Part shown: one piece after another, positions 35,960 to 47,406 of the stretch
How positions within the stretch are numbered: position 1 is the first letter of the stretch
How the letters are laid out: every line of letters begins with the position of its first letter
Assembly: GCA_020740775.1 (NCBI GenBank)
Contig: JAHEWK010000009.1
Location: 868,001-932,000 of the forward strand
DNA from: Ilyonectria destructans
Taxonomy: Eukaryota > Ascomycota > Sordariomycetes > Hypocreales > Nectriaceae
DNA length: 64,000 nt
Direction: 5' to 3'
Made by a program: the position numbers and the translations under genes
Notes under the pieces: model-generated
The model's database searches: none
What the model was told of the DNA's origin: nothing
What the model saw: the letters and a program-made list of their open reading frames with translations, nothing else

Positions 35960-36559
35960 TTTAGCTGCTCTGGACGAGATGGAGTCTATGGAACAAGTCA
36001 GGTCGGAGGAGTACTTGCTTGGATTGAACCCCAAATCTCGGGGATGTCGAGCAGCCTTTTATTCAGTCCTCACCGACCTAGCAACTCCCCTACTCGCAAC
36101 TCCCTCAGCAACTGCCCCACATCTCCCCCGCGTCCTACTCCATACAAATATCCAAGTTCCCAACAGCGCGGGGAAATTGAGGAACTAAGGAACTAACTAA
36201 GTTGGGAAAGTTTCATTCATTGCGGGACGCTTGGACTCGGGAAAGATCCGAAATTGACGAGTTCTATGTTACGGATAACTCACACTTCGGAAGTTTACCG
36301 AGCGTACACAATTCAATATCAGGCCCATAGTTCTGTCCGATTCTGCATGATCGGCAGCGCTCACCTTGCTGGCCTTTTCGATACGATGAAACTGGCCTGA
36401 GGAAAACTTTTCTTCTGAAAAATGACAGTAAGATTTCTGTCCCATTTCAACCCAATCCAGCCCTCTCCGTCCGCATCTATCGTGTCAAACAAGTTCTCTC
36501 CTCCTTCTTTGTTGTTGCTCCATTTGTTCTCGTCTCAAAGGCATTCTCCCTATTTCACG
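35960..36559. promoter_or_regulatory. Divergent promoter between sugar porter and amidohydrolase
   Basis: About 600 bp separates two divergent starts and no other gene fits, so regulatory signals are probably shared. Contains single ATCGGC and CGGAA words but no clear inverted pair. Confidence 0.5.
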
Positions 36560-37555
36560 ATGATGCTGAGCAACCCCGAACCCGCACATCTGACCGCTCA
36601 ATCGCTAAACGACATGTCTGGGATTTCGCCTCCTTCCAATAAATCCTGTATTCGGAAACTGCCCGACATCCCCCCCATGGAGTCGCCTAAACGCCCGACG
36701 CCGGAACTAAGACATCGCATTCCCCAGGGCGCATGGGATTCCCACATGCATATCCTCGATACGTCGGCATACCCTCTGTCCGATAGAGCTCGTTATCGCC
36801 CAAGCAGATACTGTCTGGATCAGGCCGAGTCTTTCCAGCATTCCGTTGGCATCGACAACATGGTCATTGTCCAGCCATCGATCTACGGATTCGACAACTC
36901 CTGCGTGCTCGACGCTCTCCGCAAGCTTGGTCCGAAGCGTGGACGCGCCGTCGTCAGCTTCGAGCCACAGACAGTGCCGCTCAGCGTCCTCAAAGAGTGG
37001 CATGATCTTGGCGTGAGAGCCGTTCGTGTCAACTTCTCCTCTTTGGGCGTCTTGCCGGACGAGGAAAGGTTGAAGGTATTGCTGCTTAGACACGTTGAGG
37101 ATTGCAAATACTTCGACTGGGCGATTCAACTCTTCGTCCCAATGGCCACGATCGCAGCCATCGAGACTTTTATATCAGAACTCCCTGTCCGTGTTTGCTT
37201 TGACCACATGGGACATCCCTCTCTACCTGATACCTTGACAAGCGATCCATACGCCATTCGAGGATTCAAGTCTCTTGCCAACCTACTGCGGGGCGGAAAT
37301 ACGTTTGTAAAGCTCTCAGCACCGTATCGCCTGACTAATGCGCGGGACTACAGTCATGTTGAGCCCGTGGCCAAGGAGCTCATTCGTTTGTTTGGAAAGA
37401 GCAAGGTTGTTTTTGCGACTGACTGGCCGCATACTAGATTCGAAGGGCTCGACATTCGACCTTGGACTGAAGATGTGCTGAACTGGTGTGGGGACGATGA
37501 ACTTCTTGTCGAGCGTTTGTTCCGCGGGAACGCGGAGGATCTATGGATGGTTTGA
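36560..37555 (+). CDS. Amidohydrolase_2 family metal-dependent hydrolase (LigI-like)
   Basis: A single exon of 331 aa from the Met at 36560; the frame is open from an ATG at 36422, but that segment is Ser/Pro/Leu-rich leader without family similarity. The TIM-barrel metal motif is DSHMHILD (His62, His64); later ligands sit in FDHMGHP and the C-terminal FATDWPHT. The pattern IPQGAWDSHMHI...Y-P resembles 2-pyrone-4,6-dicarboxylate lactonase and related sugar-lactone or aromatic-ring-cleavage hydrolases. It is divergent from a sugar-porter transporter, suggesting uptake plus hydrolysis of one substrate, which I cannot name. Confidence 0.82.
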   Translation: MMLSNPEPAHLTAQSLNDMSGISPPSNKSCIRKLPDIPPMESPKRPTPELRHRIPQGAWDSHMHILDTSAYPLSDRARYRPSRYCLDQAESFQHSVGIDNMVIVQPSIYGFDNSCVLDALRKLGPKRGRAVVSFEPQTVPLSVLKEWHDLGVRAVRVNFSSLGVLPDEERLKVLLLRHVEDCKYFDWAIQLFVPMATIAAIETFISELPVRVCFDHMGHPSLPDTLTSDPYAIRGFKSLANLLRGGNTFVKLSAPYRLTNARDYSHVEPVAKELIRLFGKSKVVFATDWPHTRFEGLDIRPWTEDVLNWCGDDELLVERLFRGNAEDLWMV

Positions 37556-39068
37556 AAGACTGCTGCATCTGTTTTGTACTATTACACTACCTAGATTGGT
37601 CATCAAATGGTTTGGTAGCTAAAGTTCCTGTAAGAGAATGAGGCTGTTTTCAGACCTACTACTAGGTTTTCCCAGAGTCGCAGACTCGGATTTTGTCCTT
37701 GATTGACAGCAATCAGACTGAACGCAAGACTAAACCTTGTTTATACGCTACTCTCTTTTCTGCATGAGACACTTCTGAGAAGTACCGTAAAAGACGAGTC
37801 AGGAAGCCCACCCGTAGGTCGACTACCTGGCTGATCTTTGGACCACGACTGGGGTGAAACTATGATTACAAAATCGGTTCCAGGTCTCTTGTACGTAGTG
37901 ACAAGTCAGGTTTCCGAACTCCTGTCTGGCACAGGAGTCTACTCGGTCAAAGTCCGAGTTATGGGGGTTGGACGAATACGCGTATTCATCTGAGATTATC
38001 CGGCTGCCCCGGGAGCCTCGCGTGGGGGCAAGAATCACTAAAATAGTCAGGCCGATCTGACCAATCAGAGGCTGTATGCACGGCCCGTCCCAAACTCAAG
38101 CGTGTCCCAACCTCTAGTGGTCTGTCTTCGCCGAGTCAACTTCCGAGATGTTGCACGCTTAGCTGTGCTTTATCTCGCTTACAGAGAGGAGTTTGTGACT
38201 TCTCGTTCCCTGATGTCAGATGTCACGGCCCGGGTTGGGACCAGGCGGTCACAACTGGCAGAAACATAACGGGCCCACTTTTCACAAACTTATCCTGATA
38301 CCTCTACCAGGCACAGCTCCTCAGCTATCAACAGACTTGGTTACATCAAACTACCTTTGACATATTACCAGACCCGTGATCTATATTGCTCACCTCGACA
38401 TCCTGATCACACTAGATCATACACGCTACGTCTCAGCCTACCCTATACCCCCGTACAGGATAAGCCAGATCGTCACATTACAGTTGACTCCGTCTGCTAG
38501 ACCGGCCTGTCCATATAACTTGCATTTGTCGCTGTATGCTATTAAAGGAGCGAATTAGAGCATATTTTGTACATTGCTCAACTTGTTTGTTAGTGTCACA
38601 GCTTGGAGAACCGCAAGCAAAGAGTTGAGGCGCTTACTTACGGCAGAATGATGCTACTGTTTCGCGTTATGGAGTCACATACTAAGCACTAGTAGAATCC
38701 GTCAAGTTCACTGACCGACTGTACGACATCATAAGACTAAATTAATTTAATAACGGGCATAAACCCTACTTCAACAAACTGCCAATAGCTTCATCTCGCC
38801 CTGTTCTGAGACTGATAGTAACCTTGATTCCGTCGTTGGTTGACTCATTTGACCTTTGACTCAGCCACCGTCGCCAACGCAGAATCCTTCAAATGAGTCA
38901 CAACGTGCGACACCCCAAACACTAGCAACCAATAGCAAATCTTGATGTGGTTGCCTGGTCCTTCTTACGTGACTAGCTGAAACCTCGTGCTTTCTCGTCC
39001 CATTTTTCGAGAATACATAGTCTACCAGTCCTGCTCGCTGCCCGACCGGATCGTATCTAGCCAGATTC
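37556..39068. other. Intergenic region with dispersed repeat copy 2
   Basis: No gene supported. It holds a 6-bp-arm palindrome ACTCGG-N7-CCGAGT (37941-37959), preceded by CCTGT-N5-ACAGG, and repeat copy 2 at about 38313-38462. The last 300 bp is the leader of the ankyrin gene. Confidence 0.45.
38313..38462 (+). repeat. Dispersed repeat, copy 2 (partner at 25982-26133)
   Basis: Shares the exact head ACAGCTCCTCAGCTATCAA and the internal ATTACCAGACCCGTGATCTA with copy 1, in the same orientation, about 12.3 kb away. Differences are mostly transitions, typical of ageing or repeat-induced mutation. Confidence 0.65.
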
Positions 39069-41357
39069 ATGATGGATCTGTACAATCTTCCGATCGACCT
39101 TCGCCATGAAATTGCAACACATTTGTCTTTCAGCTGTGTTGCCAATTGGGCACTCGTTAGTCGCCGACACTATGAGTGCATTAACCCTACCCTGTACCTG
39201 AAGCTGCCCCGTTACCGACCCTCAGAGAAACGGGGCGAGAGGCCATCTCCAGGGTCCGATCCTCGCTTTCGAGGCCTCGTCTTGACCTGGGCAGCATCTC
39301 GAGGAAGGCTAAACACAATCAAGAACATTGTCTCGTCGGTAGGACAGGGGCCTTGGCTCAACGAACCGGTCTTTGGATGTGGCCATGGAGGTGGACTGAG
39401 AACTCCCGGCTTCTACGGAATGCCACCGATGCATCATGCCGCAGGGTGTGGCCATGCCGATGTCATCGACCTGCTAGTCGACTATGGCGCAGATCCAGAC
39501 CTGACTACTGCAGGAGATCTTCGTCCAATCCACTACGCCTGCAACGCAGACGTGGTGCGAGCCCTTGTTCGTCATGGCTGTTCAATCCATGCTACCAGCC
39601 CAGAGAGTACACCGCCTCTCGCTTACATGGTCATGTCACCGAGGGGTAATATCGGCGCTGTCAAGCATCTGCTCCATCTCGGAAGCGATCCCAACGCTGT
39701 GGCACCGTGGGGTAACAATGCCGGACAAGAAGCAGTGCGTGTTGGCGACCCAATGATCTTGAGGTTGCTCTTAAAAGCTGGGCTCAGAGTGGCAGATATA
39801 CCACCCGCGGAGGGAGCCTTGGTAAATACAACCTCGAAACAACCGCCAACAGGGGGTTCTTCGGTTGACCGCGATCCTACTCACACACAGGGAGGAAGAT
39901 CGTTGATATACGAAGCAATCAAGCACCGCGGAAAGCTGATGCTTTTAGCGATGGACTTTGTCGATATTCTTCTCAAACATGGCGTCCCCGCGCATGGCGG
40001 GGAAGTTGTGGTGTATCGAGAACTGGCCCTGCTCCAGACAAACCTCCACTTGGCCACAACCCTCCAAGAATCATCTGAGCTTGTGAGGCTACTACTTGAA
40101 AACGGAGCTGAGACAGAGGCAAAATGCTGGAACCCTACTCTCTTCTCACGGACAGGTGCTCGTTTTCCACTGCAGAGAGGAGCAAGTGACCCAGAAACGC
40201 CTATGACGCGGGCGCTTCTTCAGGCCAGCGTCGGGGGTGATACAAATGCTGGCCGAGGCAAACTCACAATTGCCTCCATACTCCTAGAGTATGGGGCCAA
40301 CATCAACCAACAGTTTCAGGATTCAACGCTGTTGACAAAATTGTTGGCTGAGGAGGCGACAACGGACGTGCGAGATGTAGTCATTTTCATGCTTGAGCAC
40401 GGCGCCGATGTGCATGGGACTCACACGCTAGATCAAAAACGCTATCAACCAATCCATCTCATCTTCCGCAGTTCAACTCTTTTCGAAGCAGGCTCAGGCT
40501 GGTTCAAGCGAAGCAGGCGTTGCTCGCAGACTGCAGGATTTGACTTGTTGCAACGCCTTCTGGAGCACGGCGCTGACCCTAACGCGTTAGATGAGCTTGG
40601 AGATTCCCCACTGGCATATGCGTGCCGGCTGCCACTTGATTTCAATGCCGGAGGAGCTATTAAGCTCTTGTTGAAGCACGGAGCAGATATAAACGGCGTC
40701 TCCAGTGAGGGGCTTTCTCATCTACACACAATTCTCAACATGTTGCCACATCGATCGAGCGAAGCAAACGATAGTCTTTTCCATTATCCTGGAAGCACAG
40801 CTCTCGAAGTCCCCACCAGATTCCAGATGCTGGTGACAAGCGCTGTCTCGAGAAACCTAGACCTTGAGGCCCGTAACGTCGAAGGGATGACGGCTCTGAT
40901 GAGCATCGCTGCGACAAAACTGCACCTGGGTAGGGATCACGGAACGTTCTTTGATGCTTTCACGATATGCGAGAGAATGATGGTCATGTTGTTGCGCAAT
41001 GGTGCTGATATTCACGCGACACAAAGTGGAAACAGCGATAATTCGCCTACTTCCGGCGGCACGGCACTTCATTTTGCCTGTTATAACTGCAACATTGCCG
41101 CGCTTGAGTTGCTCCTCGAAAAGGGTGCATCAAAAGATGTCAACAGTCTCACTCAAACCGGCTTCACACCCCTGATGGTGTTGATAACTGGAGGACTTGA
41201 CAAAGCCATGACGAAAGGCGAATTGGAGCACATGACCCAGGTGCTCCTCGATGCAGGTGCGGACCCGGCTGTCAGGAATCCAGACGGCAAGACGGCCTTT
41301 GATATGTGGATCACGGGGTATGCGACCTTTTATACTGGAAGATTGATCCGGCATTGA
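39069..41357 (+). CDS. F-box and ankyrin-repeat protein
   Basis: A single exon of 762 aa. Residues 5-45 resemble an F-box (LPIDLRHEIATHLSF...ALVSRRHY), followed from about residue 80 by many ankyrin repeats with the usual cores (PMHHAAGCGHADVIDLLVDYGADPD; LLEHGADPNALDELGDSPL; LLLKHGADIN; ALHFACYNCNIAALELLLEKGA). No membrane segment or enzyme domain is seen. By analogy such proteins could be adaptors of SCF ubiquitin ligases, but partners are unknown. These genes vary strongly in copy number among filamentous fungi. A second Met at 39072 is an equally good start. Confidence 0.82.
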   Translation: MMDLYNLPIDLRHEIATHLSFSCVANWALVSRRHYECINPTLYLKLPRYRPSEKRGERPSPGSDPRFRGLVLTWAASRGRLNTIKNIVSSVGQGPWLNEPVFGCGHGGGLRTPGFYGMPPMHHAAGCGHADVIDLLVDYGADPDLTTAGDLRPIHYACNADVVRALVRHGCSIHATSPESTPPLAYMVMSPRGNIGAVKHLLHLGSDPNAVAPWGNNAGQEAVRVGDPMILRLLLKAGLRVADIPPAEGALVNTTSKQPPTGGSSVDRDPTHTQGGRSLIYEAIKHRGKLMLLAMDFVDILLKHGVPAHGGEVVVYRELALLQTNLHLATTLQESSELVRLLLENGAETEAKCWNPTLFSRTGARFPLQRGASDPETPMTRALLQASVGGDTNAGRGKLTIASILLEYGANINQQFQDSTLLTKLLAEEATTDVRDVVIFMLEHGADVHGTHTLDQKRYQPIHLIFRSSTLFEAGSGWFKRSRRCSQTAGFDLLQRLLEHGADPNALDELGDSPLAYACRLPLDFNAGGAIKLLLKHGADINGVSSEGLSHLHTILNMLPHRSSEANDSLFHYPGSTALEVPTRFQMLVTSAVSRNLDLEARNVEGMTALMSIAATKLHLGRDHGTFFDAFTICERMMVMLLRNGADIHATQSGNSDNSPTSGGTALHFACYNCNIAALELLLEKGASKDVNSLTQTGFTPLMVLITGGLDKAMTKGELEHMTQVLLDAGADPAVRNPDGKTAFDMWITGYATFYTGRLIRH

Positions 41358-43416
41358 GCCGTTTGCGGCCAGGGGATGAGGTATATGGCGAGTGTGACAG
41401 TCAGGTCTTCAAGAGTCTCGACTTTTGCAGGTCCGATCTTAAACTAGTGCCTCCATCCTGAGTCGAAAATGGACCATGACAATGATGAGCTCAAAGACCA
41501 TCTGTCAAACTGACGGTCTTATAATAGTAAGCGTTCAAGGAGTTTAAGTCTTGGTGTAGAAAAGCTAAAGCGTAATGAATTTACCTTGTACGGTGGGAAA
41601 AAGCCTCATGTTTTGCACAGTCACCGTAGATTTAGAAACATAAGATCTGGTTCAGTTGAAAAAAAAAGCTAAGAATAATGTGCCGGCCTGGTTGTATCCC
41701 TTGAGTGGTCTAGGTCTGTCAGGAGTGTGAGAGGTCAATGGCCCTGCGCCGCAGCACCTATGTCAACTGCCTCATTGACTGCGTAGGGTGGGGTCAGAAG
41801 CTTCAACAGAAGCTTACGAAAAGGACGCGCCCGCGTGATTCACAAGCCTAAGGCCGTAGAATCTAACGCGTCTGCTTGGAGCTTCGATTATTTGCTAGCG
41901 AAAAGCCACAGACCCTTTCGAAATCAATGATGACAACATGTGGGTCGTTATATGCATAGTGGATTTTGTTATTTGGCGTTTCTTTTTCAACTCGGCTGGA
42001 CAAGGAATATTGACCGAGGAGAGAGAATTACGCGTAAGACGAGAAATGAGTATCATACCTCTGAGAAGTCCATGCATGCTCCGAGTCACTTGATACTAGT
42101 AGTTGTAATAGTGTGGCCGTTTCTTAGCTGATTCGTTGGTAGCTGTCGTATGACAGCGCGTCGGGTGCTTCTAATTTCCGCATACAGAATTAAGAGGATC
42201 TGCGTTGAGTTGGTCGGACTGTATCAAGAAAAAGAATTACGTGCTTGCTGTTGAAATATGTATACAAAGTGTTGGAAGATGACCATGTATTACGAAACCT
42301 CCGATAGTCTGATATCATGACCTTGGTCAGAACGGGGGGTCAGAAGTTTTTTCTCTGACCGGCCCTGTCCATCCGGGCCCAAGCAATCATCAACATCACC
42401 ATCACTGTTTTGAACACTATTGCCCTGATCAAATTGACCGTATCGGATCCAACACAAAGCATGAGTTGGAACCATCACCGGCTGCCGGCTGTCGGCGACA
42501 CGTGGGAGCTGCATTTAATACAAAATGCCTTGAATTGGGGTCTCAACCGGGTGTAGCGCATTGCGATCTCCTGGACATGCATGTTCCTGAGTTTCCTCCC
42601 GAGTGCCGCTGCGGAGCACATGGAGACGAGTTGATGCCGTCTGATTGATCGGATTAGTCGAATAGGTCCAGGGAGGAGAGAAGACCATGCCTTTTTGAGA
42701 ACGGAAGGTGAAGACGAGACGAAGCATCCATGCGGAATTGACCATGAGACTTATGATGCGGTCCCGTTTATCCAGCTCACCCTCGACAAACCATGTCAAG
42801 GCATGATTACCCCTGCTCATTTCTAACCATCCAGCAGGGAAATTATCAACTGCCTTTCCTCTCACGGCAAGAATAGGCACCAAGACACGTACCGACACCC
42901 CGGCACAGGGGCACCTGATGCCAGCAAGGGAGATTGCACTAACAAAGACAAGATTCGATTTTGACTGGAACACACGTGAATGCTTGCTGGCCTAGGCGGA
43001 CCTTCTTGTCCTCCACTTGTCTTCTTTGCGATCGTTCGTGTTCCCTTTCCTTGCATTACTCGTGTGTTCCTGCTTCGTTCAAGCCGGAGCATGATAAGTC
43101 GTTTGGTGACGCGTTCCAATTTAAATCACGTTTACGTATTGATAACCTAAAGTAGCTTCCGTTACGGTGTAACTTAAAGCTTCCAAGGGAAGAAGGCACA
43201 TGGAGAAGGATGCAACACGTAGCTGACCGTAAAGAAGACCGACGGTTGTTTAAACGACCTTTTGTTATTGCAATCTCTTTCTGTACATCTAAAGAGCTCT
43301 CGGCGCTCAAACATCCATTCCTGTTCCCTCTCTGGTCCTCTATTCTAGCAGTGAAAACAACATATGTGCTTTGATGCAACTCGTTGCGTGTCAATCTCGC
43401 ACCGCCTCTACGATTT
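41358..43416. other. Two-kilobase region without a supported gene
   Basis: Several short frames exist (for example 42515-42973 minus), but none has family similarity, splice logic or composition that convinces me. It includes the 3' flanks of the ankyrin gene and of the methyltransferase. A small species-specific gene cannot be excluded. Confidence 0.4.
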
Positions 43417-45122
43417 CTACTTAGGGAGAGCTGCCTTACCGGCAGCCCTACTAGCAGAAATTGCGCCATGAATGCCGAATTGTGTGGGCACTCCATCGAT
43501 ACGGTGTACAGCGTTGAGATTCTTAACAACAAGGATCTGGAAACACGTGGCGCTACCCTGCCTAGAGGCAATGACAGACCAGGCGAGAAAGAGCTCCCAG
43601 ATCTAGACCAATTGTTAGCATTGTCAATCCTCAAAGGGTTCGATGGACAAACACTCACTCTGTACCAGCGCTGACCGTACTTGGCCTTGATTGCATCAGC
43701 GTTGCCAACCCAATTGCGATACCATCGCCAGATGGTTGCCGAGTAGTGAACACCGACGGTATCAACGCTACACATGGTCAGTTAGCAAGGCTTCCGGCTC
43801 AAACTCGCAATGCTCGCGTACCTCTTCACCTCAAATCCAGCCCTCTCAAGGGAGCGAATATAGTTCCACAAGGGAGTAGAGGCATCGGCGCCGCGAAAAA
43901 TGAACTTGTTCAAGTAGATTCCCCAGATAAAATCTTCATACTGCCAGGCCTGACGCAGACCAGAGAGCTGCACATACATAGCGCCATCGTCTTCAAGTAG
44001 ATCGCGGCACTGACGGAAGAACCCAGTCAGCTTCTTCACACCAACATGCTCCCCCATCTCGAGTTGAGAAATTTTGTTGAACTTCTTCTCCTTGGGAATG
44101 TCGCGGTAGTCCATACAGAGAATTTTACTCTGCTCCTCGGGAATCCCAGCATTGCGAAGGGCATCAGTAGCATAGGCAGCACCCTTCTCGGCAATAGTAA
44201 CGCCGGTTACCTTGGCTCCATAATTGAGACTTGCGAACTTGGCAAGAGTGCCCCATCCGCATCCGATATCAAGCATGGTCTCGCCTTCCTTCAGGCCGAG
44301 CTTCTCGCAAACAACAGCCATTTTGTTATCCTGGAGCTCTTCGAGAGTTTCCTCCTTGGTAGTATCCGAGATTGCACCGCTGGTATAAATCATACGTGGG
44401 CCGAGGAACCAAGCGTAGTGATCGTTTCCACTGTCGTAGTTGGGGCGAATCTGGTCCATGTCTTGCTCCCGAGTATGAGAGAGGACGTCGCGGGCAAATG
44501 TACCAAAAATGAACTTCATGAACGCCCAGGTGAGGGCGAAATGAGCCCAGTCATAGCGGTACTCCAAAATATCAAGTACATCGCCGTTCATGTCAGCCTC
44601 ACCGTTGATGTACATCTCGGAGAAGTCATGCATCGGAACCTTGGTCATTTTGTTGTACTTGCTCTTAAGGGCATCCGTCTTGAAGGTGATGTAAGACTCG
44701 ATGGGTCGACCGGGAAGCTTGCTTTTGTCGTTGATGGGAGGGCTAAAATTGGAAGTCCAGGTCCAGACGACAATTAACAGTGGGAGCAGAAGGATGACTC
44801 CAAAGAAGAGTTTGGTCTTCAAGCCACCGCCAAGTAAGAACCCTAAAATCCATGGCACACCAATGAGGACGCTAAGCAGGGTGTAATTGCTGAAGCTTTC
44901 GTATCCAGCGCCTTCGGCAGGAAGAGGAGCATTTTTGATTGCAGGGGACGTTTGGAGAGTTAGTACAGCTCAGCTCAATCGATGAGGACACAATTTATGT
45001 CGGCGGGGTAGGCTCACATTGGTCGTGGGAATACCGCAATCCTGGTCACTAAACTTCGAAGGCCGGGCTGAAGGGGTCTCGATGAAGTCGATGTCCTTCT
45101 CTAAATCCGTTTTCGATGCCAT
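43417..45122 (-). CDS. Sphingolipid C9-methyltransferase, first-intron acceptor apparently lost
   Basis: Minus-strand exons: 45122-45018, about 44939-43822, 43767-43659 and 43602-43417, nominally 505 aa. Two N-terminal membrane helices (TLLSVLIGVPWILGFLLGGG and KLFFGVILLLPLLIVVWTW) precede a cyclopropane-synthase-type SAM methyltransferase: DIGCGWGTLAKFAS (SAM loop), VTGVTIAEKGAAYA, LEMGEHVGVKKL and NYIRSLERAGFEV. This is the enzyme that methylates C9 of the sphingoid base of glucosylceramide in the ER/Golgi membrane. The first intron has a good donor (GTGAG at 45017) and TACTAAC branch, but where the acceptor is expected the minus strand reads CCTGCA|ATCAAA, without AG. A cryptic pair (donor in GGTATT, acceptor GAAG) would restore frame but delete about 14 residues. 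The gene may be impaired, alternatively spliced or affected by a sequencing deletion. Confidence 0.82.
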
Positions 45123-47406
45123 CTTTCACATTCGCGAGCCTCTCTGTAGGATGTGAGATTACAAGACGGAATGAAGGGTTGAAAGGTCTGCAAGAGCTTA
45201 ACAAGATGAAATTATTAATAATCTGCCGAGCAGGCAGCCATTTAAGGAATTGCAGACACGTGTCCTCGGACCCAGTTTAGGGCAACCTAAGCTTACCGAG
45301 GATGATCAATTTTAACATAAACTTGCAAGTTACGCAGGAGTAGCTGATCTAAATATGGCGTCTGCTGCTTGTGTCGCTACCGCTACAGAAGATGAGACTG
45401 TCAAATTGCACTACATGGGCAAAGATGAGCGCTTACTTTGCTCGTAGACATCAATGAGGCGCTTTCTCAATTAACCCAAATCATGAATAGACTAATTCGA
45501 TCCCCTGCCTTTCTGGCTGTGGTTTTCCAGGCTCCATCATTTCTTGGTGGAAACCAATTTCAGGTTTGCTTCGGGTATTAGACAGGGTAGTGTGAAGGCG
45601 TGGGCCATGATGCGGACCGTCTGCGATGCGCGCGCTAAACCAAAACATTACATGGTATAGTATTGCGGGAAATCACTGTCGACGGGGACGTTCAGCAGGG
45701 GAACCATTAGGACTACCAGGCGCATTTAGAAGTTCCGATTCATACTTATTAGCAAGCACATGGTACGGTGAACTTTTAATGAAAGTCTCCAAGGCGCGCC
45801 ACCCCCCGAACAACGGGGGATCGTTTCCCATCATTTCAATGCAAACTCGATTTTATTGCTTCTCACAACACACAAAAGCCAACTCTACCATGCCGTCCCA
45901 GTGTCCGCTGGAGGAGATTACGGTTTCTGCTCTGCCTGGCCCAGCTATTAGCGAAATCTTTCTTCCGCCCATCTTGAGTTTACTTGGACCGCTGCTTCCT
46001 CCCTATAGCGACAGCTCCGCCATGACAACAACGCGGGGTCTTCTCAGAACCCGCCAGCTTGTCGCAAGCGTGATGAGATTTCTGCATCGCCTCATCGCTT
46101 CGGTCCCATTCTTTCCTCCTGTTTATCACATGTCCCGACCTAAACCCCGGACGTAGCTGACGCATCTCGAGCTCTTTTCGGGTAATGGTCAGCTTAAACA
46201 GGCCGAGACGACGAGCCTCAAAGGACGGTGACCATACCTGACTTCTGGTCTGGCCCTCTCGGTCGCATTCCCTGATGCGCCTACCTGCGAACGTTCTCTC
46301 GTGCTTACTAACAGCATCACCGCAGGCCTTGCTTGTTCCCGATTAGCTATTCCACCCCGAAACCACTGATCTGGGCCAGGACTCCTCGGGAGAGGGCTCC
46401 CGACACAAATGTCCCAATTCGACACGCACGACGTATCTGAGCAGCTCTTTATCATCTCAGGCCGTCACTCAACTCGTCTTGCCTACATCTCCCACGCCTA
46501 GCAATACTAATCATCTATTTCGTACCTGACTCAATCCACCGGAGGATTCGCCGACAACTAGCGATACGCATTCGATATTTGCTTCGCTATCTGACTAATC
46601 GCTGCCCTCGGCCATTTCTGTTCAACTTTGTAAAGTCCTCTAGGTACACTGAGCTTCAACCTCGAGCGCTTCAAAGCTGTTGGTAACAGATCCCGGAACA
46701 AGGTGGCTGCATCGGACTCTTTCTTGACTAAGAGAGTAGAAGGGGACTCCTCCTGACATCTAGCCCAATGAACCTAGCTTTCAGGAGAGAATAAACGGTT
46801 AGTAAAATAAAACTAAACTGGTCTTACGAGAAATCCAGCTATTTGGGCATTTTTGTTCTATTAACATTCAGTTCCAAAGTCAGCGCATGCTGCTGAAAAT
46901 ATGCAGGATGCAAGTCTACAGCTGGGTACAGGGTAGCGCTGAACGGGTGAAATCTCTGGCTTTTTATAGACGATGTCACCGAATTTTGGTCCTTGGCTAA
47001 CCGTTCCTGTCTGGTCTGACAATCGGCCGCCGAGAAGACTCTCGCATATGAATCGAACTCCTGGTGCAATGTAGAAAAGACCTGATCAAAAGCGTTGCGA
47101 GATTTAAGCGCGGGTTGATAAGACGCCGTGCTGACGTAAATTGATAAGCAGGTAGAGTTAGTAACATGGGTCTAGTACACACCCTGTAGAGGTCGGCGAG
47201 GAGCTGCCGACTGGAGTCGGCCAACAAATGGAGCACCACTGGATGGCCTTATCTCCCTTCCATGTACTTATCGCTCTAGAAATCCATATTACAGGAAGGT
47301 GATGCGCCAACAATTACCCTACGCCGACATGCCTGTAACGTTCCAAAGCCAGACGGGACCACATCCACACCAAGACCGTTGCAAAGCGTAAGTCACACAC
47401 GAGACA
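45123..47406. other. Long intergenic region; right end is the dipeptidase promoter
   Basis: No gene supported. A 176-codon frame at 45626-46156 contains no recognisable domain. About 46480-46640 has intron-like and leader-like words but no exon I can assign. The last 400 bp carry the TCGGC/GCCGA sites listed separately. Confidence 0.4.
47023..47221. promoter_or_regulatory. TCGGC/GCCGA sites upstream of the dipeptidase
   Basis: TCGGC-c-GCCGA at 47023-47033, TCGGC-N8-GCCGA at 47193-47210 and a further TCGGC at 47217-47221. These lie 190-380 bp before the ATG at 47407. The same spacers recur in other promoters of this block. Confidence 0.6.

Noticed and set aside
42515..42973. 152-codon minus-strand frame downstream of the ankyrin gene
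   Set aside because: Nothing recognisable and no conserved-looking blocks; I could not support it as a gene.
45626..46156. 176-codon open frame between the methyltransferase and dipeptidase
   Set aside because: No domain, no splice partners and mixed low-complexity composition; consistent with a chance frame.
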